From an uncultured Streptococcus sp. (GTDB taxonomy: Bacteria; Bacillota; Bacilli; Lactobacillales; Streptococcaceae), in NCBI GenBank assembly GCA_902470035.1, contig CABREZ010000009.1:1-21194 (forward strand): 21,194 nucleotides of DNA, given 5' to 3'. Position numbers and translations under genes: made by a program. This document shows positions 6,962 to 14,620 of this stretch, one piece after another. The notes beneath the pieces were generated by a model, which did not search any database, was not told the origin of the DNA, and saw nothing but the letters and a program-made list of their open reading frames with translations. Within the stretch, counting starts at the first letter, position 1, and every line of letters begins with the position of its first letter.

Positions 6962-8299
6962 TTACTTAAAAGCCAAGGCACCCATCGGATCCCATGGAGC
7001 CAAGACGATTGGCTCTGACTCATAAGCAGCCAATTCTTCTGCCGTCAACAGTTCCTTGCGGACAACGATTTGGTAGGTGTATTCGTCCATCCAGGCGTCA
7101 GAAGCTACAAAGTAGCCATCTGTTCCAACTTTGTCTCCCCAAGAATTTTCAACCTTCCATTTGAGAGGGAGTCCAGCTTCATCCAGATCCACACCAGCCA
7201 AGACCATAGCATGGGTCATGAGACTTTCCGCATAATCCAAACGCCCTGCCTTATCTTGAGTCAGCTGGATATCCATTCCCGCTTCAAAGTCATAGACATC
7301 TGTTGCCAGGATTCCAGCTTTGCGGTTGCTGACTTGGCCGACATCCGATCCAAACCAAACAGTTTCCCCAGCTTTCATTTGGGCAATGGCCAATTCTTTC
7401 AAGCGCTCCATCGGAGCGTTGAGGTATCGGACTTCACGGCTACCGACCACATTCCCCAGCATCTCTACTGTGTAAGACTGACCATAAGGCTTGTCTGCCG
7501 TAGGCGCATTGATAACAGAAACGTAGTCCTCCAACTGAAGATCTACATATTTTTTGTAAAAGCTTTGAGGTGTCAAGCCAGACTCTGTGTGGAAATTATT
7601 GTCCTTATCGCGATAAGAGAAACTAAATGTACGAGGGGGCAAGCCAAGTGACATGGCCAAAAAATTAAAGATTTCTTGGAGGAGTTCTTCTTTCTTGCTT
7701 TGAACCGTAGCTTGATCTGCTCCACTCGCAAGTAATTCGCGAAGGATCTGAGCATCTTGGCGCAATAATTTATTTAAGTAGGTATTGAGCTCTCGACTAT
7801 TGCTAGATGAGATGGATTCTGGATAGACAGACTTGGGTACGACCCCATATTTTTCAAAGAGGGAAACGACCATATCCCATTGACCACCATCTTGTTGAGG
7901 GGTTTGAAGGAGGAAGGCCACCTTGCGGCTGGTCAAATCCTGATCCGCTGTCGCAATGATTTGTTCCAAGAACCAGTTGGATTTTTCGTACTTGTCCCAA
8001 AAGAAAGTATGAGCTTGAGACAACTCAAGATCCTCTAATTGGAAGCTGGCAATCATTTTATGACGGAAGGTATTCAGAGCCGCAAACATCCAGCAACGAC
8101 CAGAAGCTTTCTGATCCGTCACCTTGTCCTTGGTTAAATCAAGAGAAAAGACGGGTGTGTTTTCTACTGCACTTTTGCGTGTCTCTAAAGCTGCATGAAT
8201 CCCATTGTGGGTGATGGCATTTTCGAGAGCCGCAAATTTCACATTTGCTTGGTAATTCGCATAGAGTTGATCTGTAAATTCTTGTGTTAATTCTGACAT
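6962..8299 (-). CDS. pepC: Aminopeptidase C (bleomycin hydrolase family)
   Basis: PepC is a cytoplasmic C1-type cysteine aminopeptidase that finishes peptide breakdown, forming a self-compartmentalised hexamer. The 445 residues carry the catalytic set: Q63 and C69 in QKASGRCWMFAALN, H363 in MTHAMVLAGV and N385 in VENSWGD. The C-terminal residues ending in ALAFK match the family's short tail that sits in the active site. The open frame continues 10 codons upstream to 8329. I chose the ATG at 8299 because AAAGGAG lies at the right distance. It is not in an evident operon; it has its own promoter and shares a terminator with pbp1A. Confidence 0.96.
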   Translation of the reverse strand: MSELTQEFTDQLYANYQANVKFAALENAITHNGIHAALETRKSAVENTPVFSLDLTKDKVTDQKASGRCWMFAALNTFRHKMIASFQLEDLELSQAHTFFWDKYEKSNWFLEQIIATADQDLTSRKVAFLLQTPQQDGGQWDMVVSLFEKYGVVPKSVYPESISSSNSRELNTYLNKLLRQDAQILRELLASGADQATVQSKKEELLQEIFNFLAMSLGLPPRTFSFSYRDKDNNFHTESGLTPQSFYKKYVDLQLEDYVSVINAPTADKPYGQSYTVEMLGNVVGSREVRYLNAPMERLKELAIAQMKAGETVWFGSDVGQVSNRKAGILATDVYDFEAGMDIQLTQDKAGRLDYAESLMTHAMVLAGVDLDEAGLPLKWKVENSWGDKVGTDGYFVASDAWMDEYTYQIVVRKELLTAEELAAYESEPIVLAPWDPMGALAFK

Positions 8300-8327
8300 A
8301 AAATTCTCCTTTGTAAAGCTACTTACC

Positions 8328-8355
8328 ATTATAGACCATTGGCTAAAATCTTCAA
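8328..8355 (-). promoter_or_regulatory. Promoter of pepC
   Basis: On the minus strand TTGAAG (8350-8355), a 16-base spacer and perfect TATAAT (8328-8333), about 29 bases before the pepC start. It falls between the GNAT stop and pepC; no clear GNAT terminator is seen. Confidence 0.7.
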
Positions 8356-8367
8356 GTAAAAATTGTT

Positions 8368-8919
8368 TTAAAGGTCAGAAGAATGGATCGTGTAGATGAT
8401 TTGATCTCCGACATAGCCTTTTCTGGCAACAGCATCTGGGATAGTTTCAAGATATTGCATTCCAGCTTTTGTCATTACCCGTCCCGAAGCAGGATTCAAA
8501 CTGACATACTTGGCCTGAACTTCCTTGACTCCCACCTCTACCAACAAAAAGTGTAAAACAGCCTGGAGGGCTTCTGTCATCAGACCTTGACCCCAGAAAT
8601 TCTTCCCTAGAATATAGCCGACTTCACACAGTTCTTTTTGTGGATCCTGAGAAACGACACTGATATCACCTATCACTTGTGCGGGATCATCTTTCTTGCA
8701 AATTGCCCATTTGTAGGTGTTTTCCTCTTGGTAATGAAGGAGCCATCTCTCAATTGAAGCTAGAGTCACTTGAGGATTTGGATGGGGATCCCAAGTCACA
8801 TATTTAAGATTATCTGTATCAGACGCCCAATTTTCAAACATTGCCTTTGCATCCTCTACAACAAAGCATCTTAATAATAAACGCTTGGTCTCCAATTCAA
8901 TAGTACCAAATTTTCTCAT
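8368..8919 (-). CDS. GNAT acetyltransferase, RimJ/RimL type
   Basis: The 183 residues show the RimJ/RimL branch of GNAT: IELETKRLLLRCFVVEDAKAM at the start, GDISVV in the middle strand, and the acetyl-CoA site EVGYILGKNFWGQGLMTEALQAVL (a GxGxx-like turn with WGQGLMTEA), then NPASGRVMTKAGM. Such enzymes acetylate ribosomal protein N-termini or small amines; the substrate here cannot be told. The start follows a very strong AGGAGG site. It lies downstream of nadE beyond a terminator, and I see no strong promoter of its own beyond a possible TAAAAT between that terminator and the start, so it may depend on read-through. Confidence 0.85.
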   Translation of the reverse strand: MRKFGTIELETKRLLLRCFVVEDAKAMFENWASDTDNLKYVTWDPHPNPQVTLASIERWLLHYQEENTYKWAICKKDDPAQVIGDISVVSQDPQKELCEVGYILGKNFWGQGLMTEALQAVLHFLLVEVGVKEVQAKYVSLNPASGRVMTKAGMQYLETIPDAVARKGYVGDQIIYTIHSSDL

Positions 8920-8940
8920 CCTCTTTCCTCCTATCCTATT

Positions 8941-8967
8941 TTAAAAAAGTCGGCTCAACCGACTTTT
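8941..8967 (-). terminator. Terminator of pncB-nadE
   Basis: On the minus strand a 9-bp perfect stem (8959-8967 with 8945-8953, loop TTGAG) is followed by a T run at 8943-8948 that partly belongs to the stem. It lies about 9 bases after the nadE stop. Confidence 0.85.
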
Positions 8968-8975
8968 CTTTCCTA

Positions 8976-9800
8976 TCAACGCCAGAAGGTATCAAATACC
9001 GTAATCGGTAGATGACGTTTGTGTTGGCCTTTGTGCCACCAATTTTCAATGGTTGCTTGAGCTTCTGGGCTAACTGATTTCCCTTCCAGGTAGTCATCAA
9101 TTTCTGCATAGGTCACCCCAAGAGCTACTTCGTCAGCGATACCCGGCTTCTCCTCTTCCAAATCTGCAATCGGTACCTTCTCATACAAGGCTGGATCAGC
9201 TCCTAGCGCCTGAAGCAACTGCTTACCTTGGCGCTTGTTGAGGCGGTAGAGAGGCAGAATATCGGCTCCACCATCTCCAAACTTGGTAAAGAATCCAGTG
9301 ATATTTTCAGCCGCATGGTCCGTCCCAATGACGGCTCCGCTATAGGCACCTGCCAAGGCATACTGAGCAATCATCCGACTCCGTGCCTTGATATTTCCCT
9401 TATTAAAGTCTGAGACATCCGTTCCTGTCGCTTCGACAGCACGCTCCATGGAATCGACCGATTCCTTGATGTTCACGACTAGGCTGACATCTGGCTGGAT
9501 GAAGGCCAAGGCCTTTTGGGCATCTGCTTCATCCGCTTGGACACCGTAGGGCAAGCGGACAGCAACAAACTGATAACTGGCATCTCCTGTCTCTGCTCGC
9601 ATTTCCTCCATGGTCAATTGAGCCAGACGACCCGCTAGGGTCGAGTCCTGTCCTCCCGAAATTCCTAAGACAAAGGTCTTTAGAAAAGGATGTTTTTGCA
9701 AGTAGTCCTTCAAAAAATCAATCGACCGGCGAATCTCTTCTTGAGGATCAATGACTGGTTTGACCCCTAATTGGGCAATAATGTCTTCTTGTAGGCTCAT
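8976..9800 (-). CDS. nadE: Ammonia-dependent NAD synthetase
   Basis: NadE converts nicotinate adenine dinucleotide, ATP and ammonia into NAD, the last step of the pathway. The 274 residues have the P-loop of ATP pyrophosphatases, SGGQDST (48-54), RLPYGVQ (81-87), GTDHAAE (158-164) and FTKFGDGGADI (170-180), the NaAD binding loop. There is no N-terminal glutaminase domain, so free ammonia is used. The ATG overlaps the pncB stop by 4 bases (ATGA) with GGTGAAGAAG upstream, so the two salvage enzymes are translationally coupled. Family length is normal. Confidence 0.97.
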   Translation of the reverse strand: MSLQEDIIAQLGVKPVIDPQEEIRRSIDFLKDYLQKHPFLKTFVLGISGGQDSTLAGRLAQLTMEEMRAETGDASYQFVAVRLPYGVQADEADAQKALAFIQPDVSLVVNIKESVDSMERAVEATGTDVSDFNKGNIKARSRMIAQYALAGAYSGAVIGTDHAAENITGFFTKFGDGGADILPLYRLNKRQGKQLLQALGADPALYEKVPIADLEEEKPGIADEVALGVTYAEIDDYLEGKSVSPEAQATIENWWHKGQHKRHLPITVFDTFWR

Positions 9801-11254
9801 TCTTCTTCACCTCCCAAGGCTTTCTGACGCATCTGATCAATGAGGTCCATCTTATCTTGCCAAACATCCTTGGCCAAGTCCACTGGATAATGTTGTGGAT
9901 TGAGGACACGTTTGTACTCATCCCAGAGCTTGTCAAATTCCTTCCGAGCATAGGCTTGGATATCCATCAAGGTTGGCAATTCGTAGACCTGTTTTCCATC
10001 CTTGAAAATATCGACCAAGAGCGGGATGGCATCAAAATCACGAACCGTCTTCTTGATATAGGTGTAGGTCGGATGGAACATTTTGATTTCTGTCAGTTCA
10101 TTGACATCTACTCCATCATAAGTAATGTAATCCCCTTCAGATTTGCCTTTTTCCCGACTGGTAATACGCCAAACTTGCTTCTTCCCTGGGGTTGAAACTT
10201 TTTCAGCATTGTTAGACAGCTTGATGGTGTTTCGCATTTGACCATTTTCGTCTTCGATAGCAACAATCTTATAGACTGCTCCGAGAGCTGGTTGGTCATA
10301 GGCTGTGATCAACTTAGTTCCGACACCCCAGACATCAATCTTAGCCTTTTGCATCTTCAAGTTGAGGATGGTGTTCTCATCCAAATCATTTGAAGCATAG
10401 ATCTTCGCTTCTGTAAAACCAGCTTCATCCAACTGTTGGCGAACCTTTTTCGAGATGTAGGCAATATCTCCAGAGTCAATCCGCACTCCTAGGAAGTTGA
10501 TACGATCGCCCATCTCACGCGCCACCTGAATCGCAGCCGGAACTCCAATACGCAACGTATCATAGGTATCCACTAGGAAGACACAGTTGCGATGGGTCTC
10601 AGCATAGGCCTTGAAGGCTTTATAATCATCGCCATAGACCTGCACCAAGGCATGGGCATGGGTCCCAAGGACAGGGATGTCAAAGAGTTTTCCTGCACGT
10701 ACGTTACTGGTCCCGCTAGCGCCTCCAATAACGGCTGCACGGGTTCCCCAAATAGCCGCATCCATTTCTTGTGCTCTACGAGTTCCGAACTCCATCAAAG
10801 GTTCGTCTTCGATCACAGCCTTGATTCGAGCGGCTTTTGTGGCAATCAAGGTTTGGAAATTGACAATATTGAGGAGGGCCGTTTCAACCAACTGACACTG
10901 GGCAAGCGGTCCTTCTACTTGGACAATCGGCTCATTGGCAAAGACCAGGTCCCCTTCTTTGGCAGAACGAACGGTCAATTCCATTTTGAAATTTTTCAAG
11001 TAATCCAGGAAGGCTCCTTCGTAGCCCAAGGATTCTAAGTAGGCAATATCCGACTCTGAAAAACGTAGATTCTTCAAATAGTTGACAATGCGCTCAAGAC
11101 CTGCAAAGACGGCATAGCCATTTTTAAAAGGTTGCTGGCGGAAATAGGCTTCGAAGACCGCCTTTTTATTGTGGATGCCTTGCTCAAAGTAAACCTGCAT
11201 CATATTGATTTGATACAAATCAGTATGGAGAGTTAAACTATCATCTGGGTACAT
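9797..11254 (-). CDS. pncB: Nicotinate phosphoribosyltransferase
   Basis: PncB makes nicotinate mononucleotide from nicotinic acid, PRPP and ATP, the entry to NAD salvage. The 485 residues show the family signatures TDLYQINMM near the start, FGTRRAQ (156-162), GTSNVRAG (181-188), GTHAHAL (197-203, with the histidine region that is phosphorylated in the family) and GVRIDSGD (256-263). The length is that of the longer Gram-positive form. It is the first gene of a two-gene unit with nadE. The middle enzyme, NadD, is not in the window. A promoter and a 75-base leader with a possible hairpin precede it. Confidence 0.96.
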   Translation of the reverse strand: MYPDDSLTLHTDLYQINMMQVYFEQGIHNKKAVFEAYFRQQPFKNGYAVFAGLERIVNYLKNLRFSESDIAYLESLGYEGAFLDYLKNFKMELTVRSAKEGDLVFANEPIVQVEGPLAQCQLVETALLNIVNFQTLIATKAARIKAVIEDEPLMEFGTRRAQEMDAAIWGTRAAVIGGASGTSNVRAGKLFDIPVLGTHAHALVQVYGDDYKAFKAYAETHRNCVFLVDTYDTLRIGVPAAIQVAREMGDRINFLGVRIDSGDIAYISKKVRQQLDEAGFTEAKIYASNDLDENTILNLKMQKAKIDVWGVGTKLITAYDQPALGAVYKIVAIEDENGQMRNTIKLSNNAEKVSTPGKKQVWRITSREKGKSEGDYITYDGVDVNELTEIKMFHPTYTYIKKTVRDFDAIPLLVDIFKDGKQVYELPTLMDIQAYARKEFDKLWDEYKRVLNPQHYPVDLAKDVWQDKMDLIDQMRQKALGGEEE

Positions 11255-11285
11255 GTTTGATCCCTCTTCTTTTTTCTTACGTCAT

Positions 11286-11314
11286 GGCACCAGTCACGCT
11301 CTGTCAACTGGCAC
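11286..11314 (-). other. Possible hairpin in the pncB leader
   Basis: On the minus strand GTGCCAGT (11307-11314) can pair with ACTGGTGC (11287-11294) over 8 pairs, two of them wobble, around a 12-base loop. It lies inside the predicted pncB 5' leader. There is no T run, so it is not a terminator. It may be chance. Confidence 0.3.
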
Positions 11315-11336
11315 AGTCCAAAATAATTTTAAACAC

Positions 11337-11345
11337 ATTATAGCA
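11337..11345 (-). promoter_or_regulatory. Extended -10 promoter of pncB-nadE
   Basis: On the minus strand TGCTATAAT (11337-11345) is a TGn plus perfect -10, about 83 bases before the pncB ATG. No good -35 is seen. It leaves a leader of about 75 bases. Confidence 0.65.
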
Positions 11346-11399
11346 CATTTTAAGCAGGACCACATGAGTTTAATCCGGGCTAAGCCTCATTTTTATCGT

Positions 11400-11443
11400 A
11401 AAAAAGAAGGGATCTTCGCCTCTTTCCATCAGACGAACATCCC
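11400..11443 (-). terminator. Terminator of trxB
   Basis: On the minus strand a 13-pair stem with one G-G mismatch and one wobble (11431-11443 with 11409-11421) is followed by TTCTTTTTT. It begins about 11 bases after the trxB stop. Confidence 0.85.
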
Positions 11444-11454
11444 TTTCTTCTTTC

Positions 11455-12369
11455 TTATTCTTCGTGTTCAGTAATATATTTATAAGCTTCTTGACCGGCG
11501 ACAGCGCCATCCCCAACAGCTGTAGTGACCTGACGAAGATCTTTTTGGCGGACATCTCCAACCGCAAAGACACCCGGCACGGAGGTCTTCATATGATCAT
11601 CCGTCATCACCCAACCTTGATCGTCTAGAATACCGAGGTCTTGGGCAAAGTCACTGACAGGATCCAAGCCCACATAGATAAAGACACCACCAGCTGCTTG
11701 CTCGCGAACCTCACCAGTTTGAACATCTTTTAAGACCAGACTGGTCACACGGTTGTCCCCTTTGATCTCTTCGACCACTGTATTCCAAGCAAAGTGAATC
11801 TTTTCATTGGCAAAAGCTCGGTCTTGAAGAACTTTTTGGGCACGTAGGGCATCGCGTCGGTGAACGATGGTAACAGACTTAGCAAACTGAGTCAGGAAAA
11901 TTGCCTCTTCAACCGCTGAATCTCCTCCACCAACGACCATAAGGTCTTCATCTCGGAAGAAGGCGCCATCACAGACAGCACAATAAGAAACCCCACGACT
12001 ATTTAATTCTTCTTCACCTGGAACTCCCAACAAGCGATGGTTAGAACCAGTCGCAATAATAACGGTCTTGGCTTGCAAGAGGCCATCATCTGTGGTAATT
12101 TCCTTGTAGCTTCCTTGATCCACAATGTTTTCAGCTCTGCCGAACAAGTGTTCCACACCTAGGGCTTCTAGAGGTTCAAACATCTTTTCAGCCAATTCAG
12201 GTCCACTGATATTGGCATAGCCTGGGTAATTCTCGATATCGGATGTATTGTTCATCTGTCCGCCAGGAATTCCTGCTTCTAACAAGGCAACCTTTAGATT
12301 GCTGCGGGCTGCATACAAGGCTGCAGTCATTCCCGCAGGTCCTGCGCCGATAATCAGTGTATCATACAT
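11455..12369 (-). CDS. trxB: Thioredoxin reductase
   Basis: TrxB is a cytoplasmic FAD enzyme that uses NADPH to reduce thioredoxin. The 304 residues show the FAD motif IIGAGPAGM (6-14), the redox pair C130-A-V-C133 followed by DGAFF, the NADPH motif VVGGGDSAVEEA (145-156) and a C-terminal GVFAVGDV FAD motif. Length is typical of the low-molecular-weight type. The start has AAGGAG at good spacing. It follows the DUF4059 gene by 58 bases and an ABC importer further upstream, a context that suggests thiol supply and thiol redox are grouped. No strong promoter is seen right before it. Confidence 0.97.
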   Translation of the reverse strand: MYDTLIIGAGPAGMTAALYAARSNLKVALLEAGIPGGQMNNTSDIENYPGYANISGPELAEKMFEPLEALGVEHLFGRAENIVDQGSYKEITTDDGLLQAKTVIIATGSNHRLLGVPGEEELNSRGVSYCAVCDGAFFRDEDLMVVGGGDSAVEEAIFLTQFAKSVTIVHRRDALRAQKVLQDRAFANEKIHFAWNTVVEEIKGDNRVTSLVLKDVQTGEVREQAAGGVFIYVGLDPVSDFAQDLGILDDQGWVMTDDHMKTSVPGVFAVGDVRQKDLRQVTTAVGDGAVAGQEAYKYITEHEE

Positions 12370-12427
12370 AAGCTTCTCCTTTTGTTGTAACTATCTTGAT
12401 TCTAACTCCAATTGAACCATTTTGCAA

Positions 12428-12655
12428 TTATCTTGCTCGAAGAATAAACAGAACTCCGATAACTGCAAAGGTAAGAACTGGAATTGTCATAATATCAATT
12501 AATAAAATATCATAGAGGTGTAACTGGCGTTCCTTAGCTGTTTTATCCGTCTTACGAGCTGCTCGCAAGCCTATCCAAATAGCTGAAGCAACCAACACCC
12601 CAATTGAAGTGATGATTAAGCTCTCGATATAGAGAGATAGCAATTGGTTTAACAT
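12428..12655 (-). CDS. DUF4059 small membrane protein
   Basis: The 75 residues form two predicted membrane helices (about 9-31 and 50-72) joined by a basic, polar loop (ARKTDKTAKERQLHLYD). This matches the DUF4059 family, found next to trxB in streptococci, with no known function. AAGGAG lies 7-8 bases before the ATG. The position between a cystine-type importer and thioredoxin reductase hints at a link to thiol metabolism or transport, but nothing in the sequence shows it. Confidence 0.85.
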   Translation of the reverse strand: MLNQLLSLYIESLIITSIGVLVASAIWIGLRAARKTDKTAKERQLHLYDILLIDIMTIPVLTFAVIGVLFILRAR

Positions 12656-12710
12656 AAGATCTCCTTAGTATCCAAACTTGGAATGAGGGGACGAGATGCC
12701 ACTTCGTTTC

Positions 12711-12727
12711 GTTAACCGTTGGTCAAC
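12711..12727. other. Inverted repeat GTTAACC-GTT-GGTCAAC
   Basis: Two 7-base arms (12711-12717 and 12721-12727) match with one mismatch around a 3-base centre. As RNA on the minus strand it gives a 7-bp stem including one G-U pair. It overlaps the stop codon of the candidate short ORF at 12712-12771. It could be an operator, a small RNA hairpin or chance. Confidence 0.35.
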
Positions 12728-12771
12728 TTGACACACCTATCTATGCGGAAAAGTAGACTACTAATCATCAT
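12712..12771 (-). CDS. Candidate 19-codon upstream ORF before DUF4059-trxB
   Basis: After AGGAGAAG, tandem ATG codons (12771, 12768) open a 19-residue frame with a hydrophobic start, a central RIDRCVK and a TAA at 12712-12714. It stands in the 194-base gap between the ABC ATPase and DUF4059. The ribosome site is strong, but the peptide has only one Cys and no run of one amino acid as in classic attenuators. A possible promoter (TTGAGT, 16 bases, GATGAT) would have its -10 over the start codon, which would argue against translation. Treat as a hypothesis. Confidence 0.25.
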   Translation of the reverse strand: MMISSLLFRIDRCVKLTNG

Positions 12772-12793
12772 CTTCTCCTGAGGCACCTACTCA

Positions 12794-12832
12794 AAGAAAA
12801 ATCCGAGTCTGAAACATCGCGTTCCAGACTCG
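12794..12832 (-). terminator. Terminator after the ABC importer genes
   Basis: On the minus strand a 12-pair stem with one mismatch (12821-12832 with 12804-12815, loop of 5) is followed by GGATTTTTCTTT. It lies about 18 bases after the ATPase stop and separates the importer from DUF4059-trxB. Confidence 0.85.
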
Positions 12833-12849
12833 AGCTCTTATATATTATA

Positions 12850-13593
12850 TCAAACAAATGTTCGTTTGTAACTAGCAAAGAATTCTTTTGTCCGCTCTTC
12901 TTTAGGAGCCTTCATGATCTCTTCTGGAGTCCCAGATTCAATAATTTTCCCCTTGTCGAGGAACAAGACCTTGTCTGCCACTTGGGAAACAAAGCTCATA
13001 TCATGGCTAACCAGAATCATGGTTTGACCTGCCTGAGCTGCTGCTGCGATGGCTTTTTCTACCTCTCCGACCAATTCCGGATCGAGGGCTGAAGTTGGCT
13101 CATCCAATAAGAGAACTTCTGGCTTCATGGCTAGGGCACGTGCCAAGGCCACCCGCTGTTTCTGCCCTCCTGACAAATGACGAGGGTAATGGGTTTCGCG
13201 GTCCGACAGACCGACTTTTGCGAGTTCTTCTTTGGCAATCTTGGTCGCTTCCTGGTCGGATAAGCCTTTGACGACGATTAGTCCTTCCTTGACGTTGTCC
13301 AAGGCTGTCTTGCGGCTGAAAAGATTAAACTGTTGAAAGACCATAGCTAGCTTTCTTCGAAGGGCCAGGATCTCGTCCTTGCTGATGGTTTCAAAGTCTA
13401 CCTTTTCCCCATTGATCTCAATGCTGCCACTATCCGGAGCTTCCAGATAATTCAAACTTCTCAAGAAGGTTGATTTCCCAGCTCCAGAAGAACCGATCAA
13501 AGCAACGACTTCCCCTTTTTGAACTTCCAAATCGAGATGGTCTAGGACCACTTGACCGGAAAAAGATTTTGATAATTGTGAAATCCGAATCAT
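12850..13593 (-). CDS. tcyC: Polar amino acid/cystine ABC importer, ATPase subunit (TcyC-like)
   Basis: The 247 residues form an ABC ATPase of the polar amino acid group: Walker A GSSGAGKS (34-41), Q loop VFQQFNLF (85-92), signature LSGGQKQR (140-147), Walker B LLLDEP (161-166) with catalytic E165, and a HDMSF switch histidine. The open frame extends 25 codons upstream to 13668 inside the permease gene. I chose ATG 13593 because it gives the standard MIRISQLSKSF start and the 4-base ATGA overlap with the permease stop, with GAGGAGG upstream. Position beside DUF4059-trxB fits the streptococcal TcyBC importer, which moves cystine and, with GshT, glutathione. The substrate is inferred from gene order, not from the ATPase itself. 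Confidence 0.85.
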   Translation of the reverse strand: MIRISQLSKSFSGQVVLDHLDLEVQKGEVVALIGSSGAGKSTFLRSLNYLEAPDSGSIEINGEKVDFETISKDEILALRRKLAMVFQQFNLFSRKTALDNVKEGLIVVKGLSDQEATKIAKEELAKVGLSDRETHYPRHLSGGQKQRVALARALAMKPEVLLLDEPTSALDPELVGEVEKAIAAAAQAGQTMILVSHDMSFVSQVADKVLFLDKGKIIESGTPEEIMKAPKEERTKEFFASYKRTFV

Positions 13594-14396
13594 GCTGCTC
13601 GTTCCTCCTCTTGCAAGGTTTGGGTAACAACTTTTGGATCTTTGATAGCGAGTACCTGTTCGATCCAACGTCCCAATTGTTCAATCAAAATATTAATGGC
13701 CCAGTAGATCAATGAAACAGAGATAAAGCGCTCGAAGTAGCGACTGTCATTCCCCGACATAATCTTGGCTTGGGCAAAGATTTCCAAAACACCTGCATAA
13801 AAGGCCAGAGAAGTCCCCTTGGTCAAACCAATCAAAGAGTTGATCAAGGTAGGAGTCGCAACCACTGCTGCATTTGGAATAATAATCCGACGATAAACTT
13901 GGGCATTGGTCATGCCGAGACTCTTCGCTGCTTCGATTTCACCCGCATCAACAGATAAAATCGCTGCCCGAATGGTCTCACTGGCATAGGCTGCCTCATT
14001 GAAGGCAAAGGCCACAATGACAAATAAATGAGCTGGTACATCGTTGATATTAAAGGTTGTTCCATATTGTTGGTTAATGGCCTTCAATAGGAGCGGGATT
14101 CCATAGTAGGTCAGCATCAACTGAACCAAAATTGGTGTCCCTCTTAAAAAACTCACAAACAAGGCTTGGATTGGGTAAAGGATTTTTACCCGATTGATTT
14201 TGACAATGGCAAACAATAGGGCTAGCAATAAACCAAAAAAGGCTCCTGCCAAGGTTAACAAAATTGTATTTGGAAGCTCTTTTAAAATTCCTGGAATAGC
14301 TTCAAAAACGACGCGTAGGTTAAAGATTTCTCCTTCTGGTATCCATTTTAAAAACTCTTCGTACCAGCCAGATGCCAGATAAGTAGTTGTAAACAT
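13590..14396 (-). CDS. tcyB: Polar amino acid/cystine ABC importer, permease subunit (TcyB-like)
   Basis: The 268 residues are a HisM/TcyB-type permease with about five membrane helices and the EAA loop that docks the ATPase (EIEAAKSLGMTNAQVYRRIIIPNA). The N-terminal SGWYEEFLKWIPEGEIF region lies outside the membrane. No substrate-binding protein gene stands beside it: the upstream gap (14397-14620) holds only a promoter and the terminator of the next gene. The importer must therefore use a binding protein encoded elsewhere, as known for streptococcal TcyBC with TcyA or GshT. GGGAGGAAG precedes the start. Cystine/glutathione is the likely but unproven cargo. Confidence 0.85.
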   Translation of the reverse strand: MFTTTYLASGWYEEFLKWIPEGEIFNLRVVFEAIPGILKELPNTILLTLAGAFFGLLLALLFAIVKINRVKILYPIQALFVSFLRGTPILVQLMLTYYGIPLLLKAINQQYGTTFNINDVPAHLFVIVAFAFNEAAYASETIRAAILSVDAGEIEAAKSLGMTNAQVYRRIIIPNAAVVATPTLINSLIGLTKGTSLAFYAGVLEIFAQAKIMSGNDSRYFERFISVSLIYWAINILIEQLGRWIEQVLAIKDPKVVTQTLQEEERAA

Positions 14397-14479
14397 CTTC
14401 GTTACTTCCTCCCTCGATAATGAATCATTCTATCATATTTACAGTTAAAATGCTGAGTTTTGCTACTGATCGTTCGTAA

Positions 14480-14508
14480 ATCATACTTCAGGTCTGATGT
14501 GATAACAA
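14480..14508 (-). promoter_or_regulatory. Promoter of the ABC importer genes
   Basis: On the minus strand TTGTTA (14503-14508), a 17-base spacer and TATGAT (14480-14485). The start would lie about 75 bases before the permease ATG. A second TATGAT nearer the gene lacks a good -35. The rest of 14397-14620 holds the helicase terminator and AT-rich sequence with no ORF. Confidence 0.55.
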
Positions 14509-14528
14509 GCAAGCATCTCCCCTAAGAG

Positions 14529-14559
14529 CAAAAAAATAGACTATCTATAGATAGTCTAT
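14529..14559 (-). terminator. Terminator of the DEAD-box helicase gene
   Basis: A perfect 24-base palindrome (14536-14559) folds as a 10-bp stem with a TATA loop and is followed on the minus strand by seven T, which overlap its end. It lies about 60 bases after the helicase stop. Confidence 0.88.
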
Positions 14560-14620
14560 CACAAAATAAATCAGCGACCAAATAGTTAATTTTTATGGAA
14601 ATCTTTAAATTTCTTTATCA

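Noticed and set aside
7070..7651. 193-codon plus-strand open frame opposite pepC
   Set aside because: It lies fully inside the well-supported pepC gene, has no ribosome site and no recognisable domain; it is an antisense shadow.
10592..11038. 148-codon plus-strand open frame opposite pncB
   Set aside because: It is antisense to strongly conserved pncB motifs and lacks a plausible start signal.
11253..11474. 73-codon plus-strand open frame across the pncB-trxB gap
   Set aside because: It crosses the pncB promoter and trxB terminator, has no ribosome site and resembles no protein.
12660..12849. Possible riboswitch or T-box before DUF4059-trxB
   Set aside because: No T-box sequence, specifier stem or known riboswitch core was seen; the only strong hairpin is the terminator of the upstream importer genes.
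13430..13715. Open frames on both strands around the ABC ATPase/permease junction
   Set aside because: They are out-of-frame overlaps of two clear genes joined by an ATGA overlap.
14536..14559. Perfect 24-base palindrome considered as an operator or recombination site
   Set aside because: Its place downstream of the helicase gene and the adjoining T run on that strand are fully explained by a terminator.
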